Source: Bacillota bacterium
Lineage (GTDB): Bacteria; Bacillota; Clostridia; Lachnospirales; Lachnospiraceae
Direction: 5' to 3'
DNA length: 22,168 nucleotides
NCBI GenBank assembly: GCA_023387655.1
Contig: JAEWHR010000092.1
Location: forward strand, 1 to 22,168
Within the stretch, counting starts at the first letter, position 1; each line of letters begins with the position of its first letter. This document shows, piece after piece, positions 13,973 through 22,168 of the stretch. The position numbers were made by a program, and so were the translations under genes. The notes below the pieces were generated by a model. It searched no databases. It was not told the DNA's origin and worked only from the letters and a program-made list of their open reading frames with translations.

Positions 13973-14053
13973 AAAAATATAAACATATCAGTTTCTTACA
14001 TGTGTAGTATGGACAGAGAAAATAAAAATATGAACATCACGTTTTGATTTCTT
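13973..14053. repeat. imperfect direct repeat in divergent spacer
   Basis: AAAAATATAAACAT (from 13973) and AAAAATATGAACAT (from 14024) recur 51 nt apart, each followed by a CA/GTTT/TTTCTT-rich segment. They lie between the divergent amidohydrolase and deaminase genes, and could be paired regulator sites or simple drift of an AT-rich spacer. Confidence 0.3.
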
Positions 14054-14057
14054 TTGC

Positions 14058-14086
14058 TTGTATATTAAAAAACAGTATGATATTCT
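14058..14086 (+). promoter_or_regulatory. candidate promoter of the dCMP deaminase gene
   Basis: TTGTAT (14058-14063), a 17-nt spacer and TATTCT (14081-14086), with TG at 14078-14079 giving an extended -10. A small GGCG/CGCC hairpin (14139-14150) sits in the leader just before the RBS. Confidence 0.45.
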
Positions 14087-14167
14087 AGGTGATAATAGAG
14101 AATCATGACTAAATTAGAGGTATTTTGTATTATAAAGAGGCGAAGACGCCAGATTAGGAGTTAACAT

Positions 14168-14656
14168 ATGGATCGAAGAGACAAAGTAAATTACTATCTT
14201 GATATTGCAGAAACTGTTTCCAAACGTAGTACTTGCCTTAGAAGAATTTATGGAGCAGTGATTGTAAATAATGATGAAATTATTGCAACCGGCTATGTTG
14301 GAGCTCCAAGAGGAAGAGCGAATTGTACTGATTTAAATTATTGTATACGTACCAAACTTTCAGTACCACGAGGAGAACGATATGAGCTGTGTCGAAGCGT
14401 GCATGCCGAAGCAAATGCTATTATCAGTGCACCAAGAGAAAAGATGCTTGGCGCAACACTTTATCTGGTGGGATTTGAAATGCCGGATTTGACTTATATC
14501 CAAAATGCTAACAGCTGTTCAATGTGCAAACGTATGATTATTAATGCGGGCATCGAAACAGTAATAATTAGGGATAATAAAGAAGATTATCGAAAGATTG
14601 AAGTTAATGACTGGATTGAGAATGACGAGTCTTTGGATGGTGTCAGAGGGTATTAG
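14168..14656 (+). CDS. dCMP deaminase family protein (ComEB-like)
   Basis: This 162-residue zinc-dependent deoxycytidylate deaminase should convert dCMP to dUMP for dTMP synthesis. The zinc site is visible as His79-Ala-Glu81 (HAEANAI, with Glu81 the proton shuttle) and Cys117-x2-Cys120 (NSCSMCKRM). The usual proline before the first cysteine is replaced by serine. Extra cysteines at 53, 59 and 75 (NCTDLNYC, LCRS) could form a second structural zinc site, as in phage T4 dCMP deaminase. The substrate-side GYVGAPRGRANCTD block is typical of dCMP deaminases rather than cytosine deaminases. AGGAG (14156-14160) lies 7 nt before the ATG. The gene is not in an obvious operon. Confidence 0.9.
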   Translation: MDRRDKVNYYLDIAETVSKRSTCLRRIYGAVIVNNDEIIATGYVGAPRGRANCTDLNYCIRTKLSVPRGERYELCRSVHAEANAIISAPREKMLGATLYLVGFEMPDLTYIQNANSCSMCKRMIINAGIETVIIRDNKEDYRKIEVNDWIENDESLDGVRGY

Positions 14657-14861
14657 TATTTCAGTTAGAATAGAATTTTTACAGAACAGTAATATGGAAT
14701 AGAAAAATCAAAAAGGTCAATTTAATCATACTTGTATAAGAATTTGATATAGAAATGCGATGAAAGAAGCGTTACCATAAAGTTAGAGTAGTATTATACA
14801 ACATATAATGCACTAAAAAAGAACAAAAGAATATCAAGTTTTACTTTGGAAGGAGTAAGAA

Positions 14862-16277
14862 ATGAGTATGACACAAAACAATAAGTTAATTCCAGAAAAA
14901 GCAGTAAAGTCATTTCTTAAACAGATTCAGGAAGACCGAGTAAATTTACATGGTTTTCTTATGATGTTAGAGGATGAGGTTATTTATGAGGGGTACTGGG
15001 ATCCGTTTCACGCAGAATCAATGCATCGAATGTATTCCGTCGGAAAAAGTTTTACATCCATTGCAATTGGACTTCTTGTAGAAGAGGGGAAACTAAAGTT
15101 ATCGGATAGAATCTGTACTTATTTTGAAGATAAGTTACCGAAAGAGGGGGTGCATCCATGGATTAAAGAAACTACAATTCATGATATGCTATGTATGACA
15201 ACCGCGCACCATGCTACGACATACAAACGATACTCTGGAGATTGGGTAGAATCCTTCTTTCATGTAGAGCCTACCCATAAGCCAGGTACCATCTTTTCTT
15301 ATGATACTTCTTCGACTCATGTTTTATCTGCCCTGGTAGAGAGGCTTACAGGGATGGAATTACTAGATTATCTAAGAGTGAAATTCCTTGACCGAATTGG
15401 GTTTTCTAAAGATGCTAAGATTCTAAAAGATCCTATGGGAGTTTCCCAAGGTGGTTCTGGACTGATTTGTACACTAAGAGATTTAGGGTTAGTGGCGAAT
15501 GTCTGCAATCATATGGGAGAATATCAAGGAGAGCAACTGTTACCAAAAGAGTATCTAATGGAGGCGACAAAAAAGCAGGTAGACACTGTATTGCAACCGT
15601 TCCAAGATGAACAATTTGGTTACGGCTACCAAATATGGAAATCAAGACACAATGGATTTTGTTTTTACGGAATGGGCGGACAGATTGCATTATGTTTTCC
15701 ACAGCATAATTTTGTACTTGCAACGATGTCTGATACGCAAGGTTCTCCGGATGGACTTAAAAATATTTATGACGCTTTTTATCAGCAGATATATCCTTAT
15801 TTGGAGAGTGATATTTCAAAGGATTCGGAGGAATCCCTTTCAGAAATCATCAACAAACTAAAACTCCCTGTTGCTTCTTCTATTTTTGAGCCATGCAAAG
15901 AGGGACCAAAAGCAATGGTTGAAAGTTATCGTATGCAACCAAATAATATGGGTTTAGAAGAATTAACAGTTACCATTGATGGTGAAGTAGGATACTTTGA
16001 TTATAAGAAGAAACAAAAGTCACATCGATTAATGTTTCATCTAAAAGAGGCAGCATATCAGAATTTCCCTGACACAGAGTTTGAATGTATGTGCTCTGGA
16101 GTATGGCTTTCTAAGGATGTACTTTATTTAAAGACGAATATTATTGAGGAGTGTTTTGCTTCTGTCAATATGTTGTTAGTATTTAAAGAGGATACAGTGA
16201 CGATTTGTATGAAGAGGGTAGCAGAATTATTCTTACAAGATTACGAGGGATTTGCTACGGGATCAAGAATTAATTAA
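14862..16277 (+). CDS. serine hydrolase, class C beta-lactamase-like family
   Basis: This 471-residue protein has a penicillin-binding/esterase fold (beta-lactamase, PF00144-type). The catalytic motif SxxK is Ser59-Val-Gly-Lys62 (YSVGKSFTS). The second-motif tyrosine is probably Tyr147 (SYDTSS). The third region is FYGMGGQIA, followed by the strand FVLATMSD. A C-terminal domain of about 140 residues (from about 330) follows the catalytic part; it resembles the beta-barrel-like extensions of many such proteins but I cannot name it. There is no signal peptide, so it is probably a cytoplasmic esterase or peptidase rather than a secreted beta-lactamase. AAGGAG (14850-14855) precedes the ATG by 6 nt. 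It has its own terminator. Confidence 0.85.
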   Translation: MSMTQNNKLIPEKAVKSFLKQIQEDRVNLHGFLMMLEDEVIYEGYWDPFHAESMHRMYSVGKSFTSIAIGLLVEEGKLKLSDRICTYFEDKLPKEGVHPWIKETTIHDMLCMTTAHHATTYKRYSGDWVESFFHVEPTHKPGTIFSYDTSSTHVLSALVERLTGMELLDYLRVKFLDRIGFSKDAKILKDPMGVSQGGSGLICTLRDLGLVANVCNHMGEYQGEQLLPKEYLMEATKKQVDTVLQPFQDEQFGYGYQIWKSRHNGFCFYGMGGQIALCFPQHNFVLATMSDTQGSPDGLKNIYDAFYQQIYPYLESDISKDSEESLSEIINKLKLPVASSIFEPCKEGPKAMVESYRMQPNNMGLEELTVTIDGEVGYFDYKKKQKSHRLMFHLKEAAYQNFPDTEFECMCSGVWLSKDVLYLKTNIIEECFASVNMLLVFKEDTVTICMKRVAELFLQDYEGFATGSRIN

Positions 16278-16364
16278 GATTTATATAAAGAATAACCGAA
16301 TGAAATATATGGATCAAACTTTCTCTTAAGAAGCACTTTGTTGGAAAAATTGTTATTCATAGTT

Positions 16365-16411
16365 AGCTAGAGTAAATGAAGGGATTTATTTCTTATTTAC
16401 TCTAGCTTTTT
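16365..16411 (+). terminator. terminator of the serine hydrolase gene
   Basis: AGCTAGAGTAAAT (16365-16377) pairs perfectly with ATTTACTCTAGCT (16395-16407), followed by TTTT. It sits between convergent genes and points in the + direction. Confidence 0.85.
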
Positions 16412-16424
16412 CTTAGGATTAATA

Positions 16425-17453
16425 TTAAACAATAGGTTGCCAGTTATCTTCTCCGCCTAGAACACGGCTTAAAGAATAATAATCTAGAACATCTGGGTTA
16501 TCTATTTGTTTACTAAATGGAACACGCTTAGCATTCTTATGGTTTGCATCAGTATCATTTTGAGTATATGCTCCAGGGCCATAATTACCATATTCTATAT
16601 AGCAAGAAGTGATTTCTGCATTTGCTTTTCCCCAATTATGCCAGCCTTCCGGTTTAATATGAGATCCTAATTCACAGCAAAGGAATGCTGTTTTTGCGTA
16701 GTCTCTCCATGGACGTCCAAGATAAACAGAACCTTCTTTATCATCACTTGTTAATTTGCATTTATAAAAGACAAAACCGTACTCTTGTGACATTGGTGTA
16801 CTGGCAGCGGTGATAAAGGAGCCACATTCGCTTTCTAATTTCTTTGAAAATATTTCACAGTTTGAAAAATAGGCAGTGTTAGGTCCAAAAATAAAGTCTA
16901 CATCTCCGCAGATGTAACAAGAGTCAAAATAATTTCTACGGTTGGTATAATAAATAGGAACCGAAGAGTTGATAAATGCTTCAGGAAGCATTAAACGCTT
17001 CATCGTTCCAGGATTTAAATCTCCAGTAAAAATCGTATCTTGAGACCCGAGAAAACGACAGTCTTTAAAAACGGTACGATCGGAAGCAACGTATACCGAA
17101 AGAGCCTGTCCTGCCACTTTACCATTTCCTGCACAATTCTCAAAGGTGATATTTTCGGCATAAATATCTTTTCCTGCAAACATTACAGTAGCAGAGTTGA
17201 ATGTGCCGTATTCACTTCCATCAGCACGTAATGTCTTTGCTCCATCACCATAACGGATGATAGTTTCACTAGAGGCTTCCCCAATGAGGTTAATATTTTC
17301 TTTACGTATAAAAATTTTTTCATGATAGATGCCAGGTTTCATATAGATTGTTACTGGATAATCTCGGTCATCAGGAATTTGATAGATTGCTTCTTGTAAT
17401 GAAGTAAATGCTCCACTACCATCCTTTGCTACGAGAATTGTATGTTCTTTCAT
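16425..17453 (-). CDS. pectin methylesterase (CE8), no signal peptide
   Basis: This 342-residue right-handed beta-helix enzyme removes methyl esters from galacturonate units of pectin. Catalytic residues follow the CE8 pattern: Gln116 (GQALS), Gln138-Asp139 (GSQDT, acid/base), nucleophile Asp186 in GDVDFIFG (183-190), and Arg247 with Trp249 in YLGRPWR. The gap between the two aspartates is 47 residues, longer than the roughly 21 of plant enzymes, because of an inserted segment (GTMKRLMLPEAFINSS) seen in a bacterial subgroup. The N-terminus (MKEHTILVAKDGSG) enters the first helix strand directly with no signal peptide. It should therefore act in the cytoplasm on imported oligogalacturonides. 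AAAGGATG (- strand, 17461-17468) is the RBS. It is divergent from the AraC-type regulator. Confidence 0.92.
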   Translation of the reverse strand: MKEHTILVAKDGSGAFTSLQEAIYQIPDDRDYPVTIYMKPGIYHEKIFIRKENINLIGEASSETIIRYGDGAKTLRADGSEYGTFNSATVMFAGKDIYAENITFENCAGNGKVAGQALSVYVASDRTVFKDCRFLGSQDTIFTGDLNPGTMKRLMLPEAFINSSVPIYYTNRRNYFDSCYICGDVDFIFGPNTAYFSNCEIFSKKLESECGSFITAASTPMSQEYGFVFYKCKLTSDDKEGSVYLGRPWRDYAKTAFLCCELGSHIKPEGWHNWGKANAEITSCYIEYGNYGPGAYTQNDTDANHKNAKRVPFSKQIDNPDVLDYYSLSRVLGGEDNWQPIV

Positions 17454-17509
17454 ATACTGTCATCCTTTCCTCTTAATTTTAGTTTCTAGGTTATTTGGGA
17501 TTAAAATAA

Positions 17510-17526
17510 GGGTAAATACTCTACCC
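17510..17526. promoter_or_regulatory. operator-like dyad at the pectinesterase transcript start
   Basis: GGGTA (17510-17514), seven bases, then TACCC (17522-17526) form an inverted repeat that spans the transcription start predicted from the - strand promoter. A regulator site for the neighbouring AraC protein or a catabolite repressor is plausible. Confidence 0.35.
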
Positions 17527-17527
17527 A

Positions 17528-17556
17528 AGCATAAAAAACAATAGCTCTTTTATCAA
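17528..17556 (-). promoter_or_regulatory. promoter of the pectinesterase gene
   Basis: On the - strand TTGATA (17551-17556), a 17-nt spacer and TATGCT (17528-17533). A second TTGATA lies directly upstream (17557-17562 on the - strand), and the sequence continues into the dyad-like ATATCAAATTTTTGAAATA. Confidence 0.5.
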
Positions 17557-17609
17557 TATCAAATTTTTGAAATACCATAGAATTCTTGATATTTCCCTTA
17601 ACCTGACAT

Positions 17610-17639
17610 TGATTGCAGTACTTCTTTCTTGTTATAATA
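17610..17639 (+). promoter_or_regulatory. promoter of the AraC-type regulator gene
   Basis: TATAAT (17634-17639) has an extended TG (17631-17632) and a fair -35, TTGATT (17610-17615), at 18 nt. It is divergent from the pectinesterase promoter, about 70 nt away, leaving room for shared control. Confidence 0.55.
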
Positions 17640-17758
17640 TTAATGTTTTAAATAAATACAAAAAAATAAAGAACTCGTATACTATTTTGGGGAAATGATA
17701 GGATAGGGTTTCGAACCAAAACTGTACAGAAGAATACAAGTGTGTGAGGAGAAGGCAT

Positions 17759-20065
17759 ATGTATAACAAGGTTTTGAAGAAATACAAAGAGCGAAAAATA
17801 TTGCAACGAATATTTTTAGGTACATTTGGGATTTCTGCAATTTGTATTATGATAGCGTGTAGCATAGGATTTTCTTGGTTTCAAAAAAACACGGAGAAAG
17901 AAACAATAGAAAATCAAAAAAGCGAACTATCAAATTCATTTTTAGTATTTAATAATTATATGACATCGGCACAAGACACCTTAGAAATTCTATCTAAGAA
18001 TACCTATGTAAAACGTATTATAGCAATGGGTACTATGTCATGGGATGATAACATGTCCATCGTAGCCAATACAGTAGTAAATACATTATCGGTGAATCCA
18101 AGGCTACATTCAATCTATGTTATTGGTGAGTCCGATATTTTATTGAAAAGTACGAATTCAAATTATCCCATGACAGGGAAGCAAGACTTAGATATGATGA
18201 AGTATTTTCAAAGTGCGTATTTAAAACGTTATAATATGATTTCTTACCAGGATGTTTTCGGAAAAGACCAATTAATCCTAAGTATTGCTATGGGGGATAC
18301 TAGTGACAATGCGTTGCAGTATAGCCAAGGGGTAATGGTTAATCTTGATATGGGAAACATCATCGAGGAAGTGATACCTGAAACCATCGAGGGAGAGAGT
18401 TATGTTATTATGGACTACAACTATACGATACTTGGTGCAAAGGGAGATCGATATCAGGTAGGGGATAGCGGATTAGAGGATGCTTGCTTACAACGAGTGA
18501 TTACGGATGGAAAAAAAGAGAATCTGTTTGAATATCAAGTGGAGAAAGGGAGCTATTATATAAATTACATAAGTGCACCAGGTGAGTATTATCTGGTTCA
18601 TATAATGCCAAGAGATAACCTAATGGTAGCTATTGAGCAAACAAAATTAATTGTGATTGGTGTTGGAATACTGTTAGCCTTTGTGGCGTTAACAATATCC
18701 TTTTTTGTAGCGGTACGGGTATATCATCCAATCGATGAAGTTGTGAATATTCTGACTGGTAAATTTACTCCATTTGAGAAGAGAGTTGATAAAAAGCCAA
18801 AAGAAGTGATGCAATCTTCGAATGAGTTGTCAACCATATCCCAGACAATGAGCTTAATGGTGCAACAGCTGAATCAATTTCATGAAGAAAAAGAAAAGGA
18901 AGATTTGATTCATTACTTAACGAGTAAAAGCGCTCAAAGTTTATTACCGCAACATATAGAAGAGACCTATGTTGGGAAAATGACACCAAATGGTTATTAT
19001 GTTATTGCACTTCGTATTTGTGATGTGGATGATTTTGTACAGAGTAATACAGAGGAAGCAATACATTTTCAGATGCAATCCATCGCTAGTATGGCGGATC
19101 AAGCAATGAATACTTGCGGAGAGATTGATATGGTAATTATTGATAATGAGTATATTGCAATGATTCTATTTAAGGAAGAAGAATCCATAAGTTTGGATAC
19201 AATGAAGGAAACGTTGCAGGAATATCTATACTTGGTCAATGAGATGTTATCTCTTAAATTAGATGCAGGTATTAGTGTAAAACATACAGAGTTAAGAGAA
19301 CTTCGTGAAGCTTATCAAGGAGCTAGGGCAGCAACAAGTTATCGATTCTTATATGGAATGAATGCAGTCATCTATGAAGAAGAGATGCAGCGCTGTGCAT
19401 TACATGGTGAAATTCGTTATGATTTAAAACCGTTGCTTGAGATGGTTAAGACGGGAAACCAGGATGGATTTATAAAAGAATATCAGACCATGCTTTATAC
19501 CTTAAAAGGCTATTCCATACAATCAGCATATGAATTACTTATTTCTTTAGCAGTAGAGATGATGAAGTATCAAAAAGAAATATCACAGTATATGGTGAAT
19601 GTGAATGTTTCTGACCTAGAGCAGATTCGTCAGGAAATTATGTCTTTTTCCTACATTGGGGATACCACCACTTGGTTTTTGGATTTATTTGCGAATATCT
19701 TAAGTTCTATAAGCAAGGTTCAAAACAGTGGCTCTGCAGATATTGTTTCTAGTACAGTACGCTATATTGAGGAAAATTATATGGACTATAACTTAAGTGC
19801 GCAGTTTTTAGCAGGAAAATTTAACATAACCCCTTCCTATTTTAGTCGTATCTTTAATGAGGGACTAGGATGTGCATTTCCAGATTACTTAAGTAGTCTG
19901 CGCTTAGAAAAAGCTAAAAATTTAATGATTGAGGAACCAAACCGAAACATCCAAAGTATTTGTGAGGCAGTGGGGTTTACAAGTTCTTCGTATTTTACCG
20001 CACTTTTTAAAAAGAAATATGGTGTTACACCAAGCAAGTACCGCATCTCTATGATGGATAATTAA
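17759..20065 (+). CDS. transmembrane AraC-family regulator with extracytoplasmic sensor domain
   Basis: This 768-residue one-component regulator has a first membrane helix at about residues 17-40 and an extracellular Cache-like sensor region at about 45-295. A second helix (about 297-320, LIVIGVGILLAFVALTISFFVA) leads to a HAMP-like linker, an intermediate cytoplasmic domain, and a C-terminal AraC/XylS double helix-turn-helix from about 660 (VRYIEENYMDYNLSAQFLA to VTPSKYR). Related proteins in plant-fibre-degrading clostridia control adjacent carbohydrate loci. Placement between pectin esterase and acetylesterase genes suggests it senses a pectin-derived sugar. I choose ATG 17759 with GAGGAG (17746-17751) 7 nt upstream; the GTG at 17744 would place the RBS inside the gene. 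Confidence 0.9.
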   Translation: MYNKVLKKYKERKILQRIFLGTFGISAICIMIACSIGFSWFQKNTEKETIENQKSELSNSFLVFNNYMTSAQDTLEILSKNTYVKRIIAMGTMSWDDNMSIVANTVVNTLSVNPRLHSIYVIGESDILLKSTNSNYPMTGKQDLDMMKYFQSAYLKRYNMISYQDVFGKDQLILSIAMGDTSDNALQYSQGVMVNLDMGNIIEEVIPETIEGESYVIMDYNYTILGAKGDRYQVGDSGLEDACLQRVITDGKKENLFEYQVEKGSYYINYISAPGEYYLVHIMPRDNLMVAIEQTKLIVIGVGILLAFVALTISFFVAVRVYHPIDEVVNILTGKFTPFEKRVDKKPKEVMQSSNELSTISQTMSLMVQQLNQFHEEKEKEDLIHYLTSKSAQSLLPQHIEETYVGKMTPNGYYVIALRICDVDDFVQSNTEEAIHFQMQSIASMADQAMNTCGEIDMVIIDNEYIAMILFKEEESISLDTMKETLQEYLYLVNEMLSLKLDAGISVKHTELRELREAYQGARAATSYRFLYGMNAVIYEEEMQRCALHGEIRYDLKPLLEMVKTGNQDGFIKEYQTMLYTLKGYSIQSAYELLISLAVEMMKYQKEISQYMVNVNVSDLEQIRQEIMSFSYIGDTTTWFLDLFANILSSISKVQNSGSADIVSSTVRYIEENYMDYNLSAQFLAGKFNITPSYFSRIFNEGLGCAFPDYLSSLRLEKAKNLMIEEPNRNIQSICEAVGFTSSSYFTALFKKKYGVTPSKYRISMMDN

Positions 20066-20076
20066 GAATATGGAAG

Positions 20077-20119
20077 GAACTATAATAAATAATAGAACAC
20101 ATAGTTTTATATAGTTCTA
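20077..20119. other. alternative hairpins in the leader of the acetylesterase gene
   Basis: GAACTATA (20077-20084) can pair with TATAGTTC (20110-20117), while TAGAAC (20093-20098) can pair with GTTCTA (20114-20119). The two stems use the same right arm and exclude each other. Neither has a T tail. Confidence 0.35.
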
Positions 20120-20170
20120 CTAAGAATAAAAAAAGAAACTACGAAAGCATCAGTTGGAGAGGACATAAGA

Positions 20171-22147
20171 ATGATAGAAAAATATTGTAGAAACGAAGTA
20201 TTTACAAATCAAACTATCCCGCTTTTTACCAAAGAGAGTGGTTATGGATTTGTAAACGAAACCATTGGCAATCTAAAGAGGAGTGTTGATGTTAATAGAT
20301 TAGTTGCAAGGGAAGACGGAATCTATATTACAGAAACTGGAGATACGATTACTTGGCAGAATGAAAATCATTATAATTATGGTGGGTTAGTTTATCGCTT
20401 TTGTGGTCTTATACCAGGCACTTATCATATTAAAGTAACGTTAGCAAAGAATAGCGATAAGGCAGTGGTTTCTGTTTCTGGAATGAATGGAAGAAGGCTT
20501 ATAGAGGAAGGATACTGGGATGCTGCTAGAAAAATTGCTAAAACAGTGATTGCAACTACAAAAGATAACGTTTGGGAATATGATTTTGTTACAGGGCGTG
20601 ATTCAATAGAGATAGAAGTAGAGCCTGACCTTGAGATCGATAGTTGTCCAAATATTATAAATCATACCGTAGGGATAAGGGAAATAACGTTAACTAAGAT
20701 AGATGAAATAGTACCAGATGGGAAGCCGACGGTGTATTTACTTGGGGATTCTACTGTGAAAAGCTACATCTTTGAAGAAGGTATTATGTCTGGTTGGGGA
20801 CAGGTATTCAAAGATTTCTTTGAGGAAGAGCAGATAAAGATTATTAATTATTCTATGGGAGGACGTTCCCTCACCTCCATGTACCAAGAGGGTCGTTTCA
20901 ATGATGTATTACTCACTGCAAAGCCTGGGGATTATTTGCTGTTACAATCTGGTCATAACGATGAGTCAACCGGAGATAGCATGGGACCTTTTGCAAGATT
21001 CGGCCGAGGTAATACTGCAATTGGGTATGAAAACTGGTTAAGAAAAGTGTACTTACCTGCTATAAAAAGTAGAGGAATTCATCTTGTTCTTGTCACTCCC
21101 ATGACTAGAATTAATAAGCTTGCTACAGGGGTGGAGATGGAATTCTCAGGGTTTAAGAACTCAGAAACCCCTGGAATTGATTTTCCTGCAATTATGAAAC
21201 GTGTTGCATACGAATCTAACATTCCATTGATCGATTTGTATGAGGAAAGTATGAAGTATTTAAAGGAGATTGGAAGAGAAGCAGCCTTTGCAATGTTTTT
21301 ATCGGTAGAACCAGGAGAAACCCCAGGAAAGACGAACTCTGGAAGTTATGCAAATGGTAATCCAAGTGGCGCGATTGATGGAACACATTTTAAAGAGACG
21401 TTATCCAAACAATGGGCGAGAATAATTGTGACACAGATCCATAAGCTAGGTCTTCCTATCAAAGAGGCACTAAAAAATGAAGTTAAGAATGCAATAGAAA
21501 CTAGAAATTGGTTTTCGGTATTACCTGAGCTATCCCTTGATGTATTAACAGGAGAGAATGCTTATTATAGGGAGCAAATAGAGTGTTTACTAAAGCACCA
21601 CGTAATGGAGCATACTCATGATGCCTACTTTAGCCCGAAAGAGGAGATGAAAATCAATGATTTTCTAAAGAGTATAAAGAATCTTTGGGGATTACCAGAA
21701 GGATTCGGTGAGTGCTATAATGGATTAACCTTAACAAGGGAAATATTAGCTGCAATTCTTTATGATGCCTATCTTATTAAGTTTGGGAAAGAAGAGGATG
21801 GAAGCTTTCATAAGCCAAAATATATGACCGATTATAACGGCACTGCTTTATCTCCAGAGGATCCTAATTATGATCCAAATCTTGTAGGAGAAAGTGCACA
21901 GTACTATCCGTTGGTACCATTTCAAGTAATTCGTGATCGTAATGAGATCGATGCCACTTATTTCGAAAAATTCCGATCGGTTTATGAACTGGGACTCCTT
22001 CGCTCGGAGGAGGGAATCCAAAGAGGTGTTATGAAAAATGGAGTTTACCTTAGACCCAAACAGGTGGTAACAAGAGAAAAGGCAGCTAAGGTATTATATT
22101 TCTTACGAATCCTAGATAAGGATATTTATGAAGAAACAAATAATTAA
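20171..22147 (+). CDS. GDSL/SGNH rhamnogalacturonan acetylesterase (CE12-like) with SLH-like tail
   Basis: This 658-residue multidomain esterase probably deacetylates rhamnogalacturonan or related pectin fragments. Residues 1-180 form a beta-rich N-terminal domain of carbohydrate-binding character. The SGNH hydrolase spans about 185-430: block I GDST with Ser194, block II glycine Gly230 (YSMGGRS), block III Asn263 in GHND, and block V Asp403/His406 in DGTHF. All catalytic residues are present. Residues about 445-650 resemble degenerate S-layer-homology repeats (LLKHHVMEHTHDAYFSPKEE; YELGLLRSEEGIQRG then YLRPKQVVTREKAAKVLYFL). There is no signal peptide, which is odd for an SLH protein and suggests cytoplasmic action. 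GGAGAGG (20156-20162) is the RBS. It follows the AraC-type regulator and may share its transcript. Confidence 0.85.
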   Translation: MIEKYCRNEVFTNQTIPLFTKESGYGFVNETIGNLKRSVDVNRLVAREDGIYITETGDTITWQNENHYNYGGLVYRFCGLIPGTYHIKVTLAKNSDKAVVSVSGMNGRRLIEEGYWDAARKIAKTVIATTKDNVWEYDFVTGRDSIEIEVEPDLEIDSCPNIINHTVGIREITLTKIDEIVPDGKPTVYLLGDSTVKSYIFEEGIMSGWGQVFKDFFEEEQIKIINYSMGGRSLTSMYQEGRFNDVLLTAKPGDYLLLQSGHNDESTGDSMGPFARFGRGNTAIGYENWLRKVYLPAIKSRGIHLVLVTPMTRINKLATGVEMEFSGFKNSETPGIDFPAIMKRVAYESNIPLIDLYEESMKYLKEIGREAAFAMFLSVEPGETPGKTNSGSYANGNPSGAIDGTHFKETLSKQWARIIVTQIHKLGLPIKEALKNEVKNAIETRNWFSVLPELSLDVLTGENAYYREQIECLLKHHVMEHTHDAYFSPKEEMKINDFLKSIKNLWGLPEGFGECYNGLTLTREILAAILYDAYLIKFGKEEDGSFHKPKYMTDYNGTALSPEDPNYDPNLVGESAQYYPLVPFQVIRDRNEIDATYFEKFRSVYELGLLRSEEGIQRGVMKNGVYLRPKQVVTREKAAKVLYFLRILDKDIYEETNN

Positions 22148-22168
22148 TTATGTAACCAATATATCTTT

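Noticed and set aside
14862..16277. Secreted beta-lactamase resistance gene
   Set aside because: The SxxK motif is present, but there is no signal peptide, the motifs after it diverge, and the size and extra domain fit an esterase/peptidase relative better.

Overview
The window is AT-rich, with AGGAGG-type ribosome binding sites, SigA-like promoters and U-tailed hairpin terminators, so it looks like chromosomal DNA of a low-GC Firmicute. The gene families (YkgJ cysteine cluster, SdpR/SdpI, YtrA-type GntR with an ABC exporter, SPL-type radical SAM, signal-peptide-free pectin methylesterase and acetylesterase beside a membrane-bound AraC regulator) suggest a plant-fibre-degrading Lachnospiraceae, something like Lachnoclostridium phytofermentans. 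That assignment is inference from gene content. No IS element, phage gene, tRNA, rRNA or CRISPR array is visible.

Layout. 1-4200: terminator of an upstream gene, a six-helix membrane protein, a YkgJ-family Cys-cluster protein, a class I methyltransferase, and an sdpR-sdpI-like autorepressor/immunity pair with a clear promoter and a perfect operator-like dyad. 4200-6750: a NifS/IscS-like cysteine desulfurase and a TtcA-like tRNA thiolase, both + strand, a plausible sulfur donor/acceptor pair. They are separated by an A-rich leader with degenerate repeats and end at a strong shared hairpin. 6780-8670 (- strand): an NCS2 uracil/xanthine permease whose apparent ~460-nt leader holds a run of four adjacent hairpins followed by ten degenerate ~25-nt tandem repeats. 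8790-9841: a radical SAM protein of the spore-photoproduct-lyase type ending in a consensus beta-clamp-binding pentapeptide. 10190-12556: a promoter, four 29-nt tandem repeats at the predicted transcript start, then an ATGA-overlapping gntR-ABC ATPase-permease operon. 12557-16411: another degenerate T-rich repeat array, an amidohydrolase (- strand), a dCMP deaminase and a class C beta-lactamase-like serine hydrolase. 16425-22147: a pectin-modification locus with pectin methylesterase (-), divergent AraC-type transmembrane regulator (+) and a GDSL/SGNH acetylesterase (+).

The pectin locus is the clearest functional unit. A surface-sensing AraC regulator sits between a predicted cytoplasmic demethylase and a predicted cytoplasmic deacetylase, consistent with import of short pectin fragments followed by removal of methyl and acetyl groups inside the cell.

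The features least explained by ordinary annotation are intergenic. Four unrelated short-unit tandem arrays occur in 22 kb. Three of them lie in predicted 5' leaders and are A-rich in the sense of the downstream gene. The structured permease leader is the best candidate here for an undescribed regulatory RNA.
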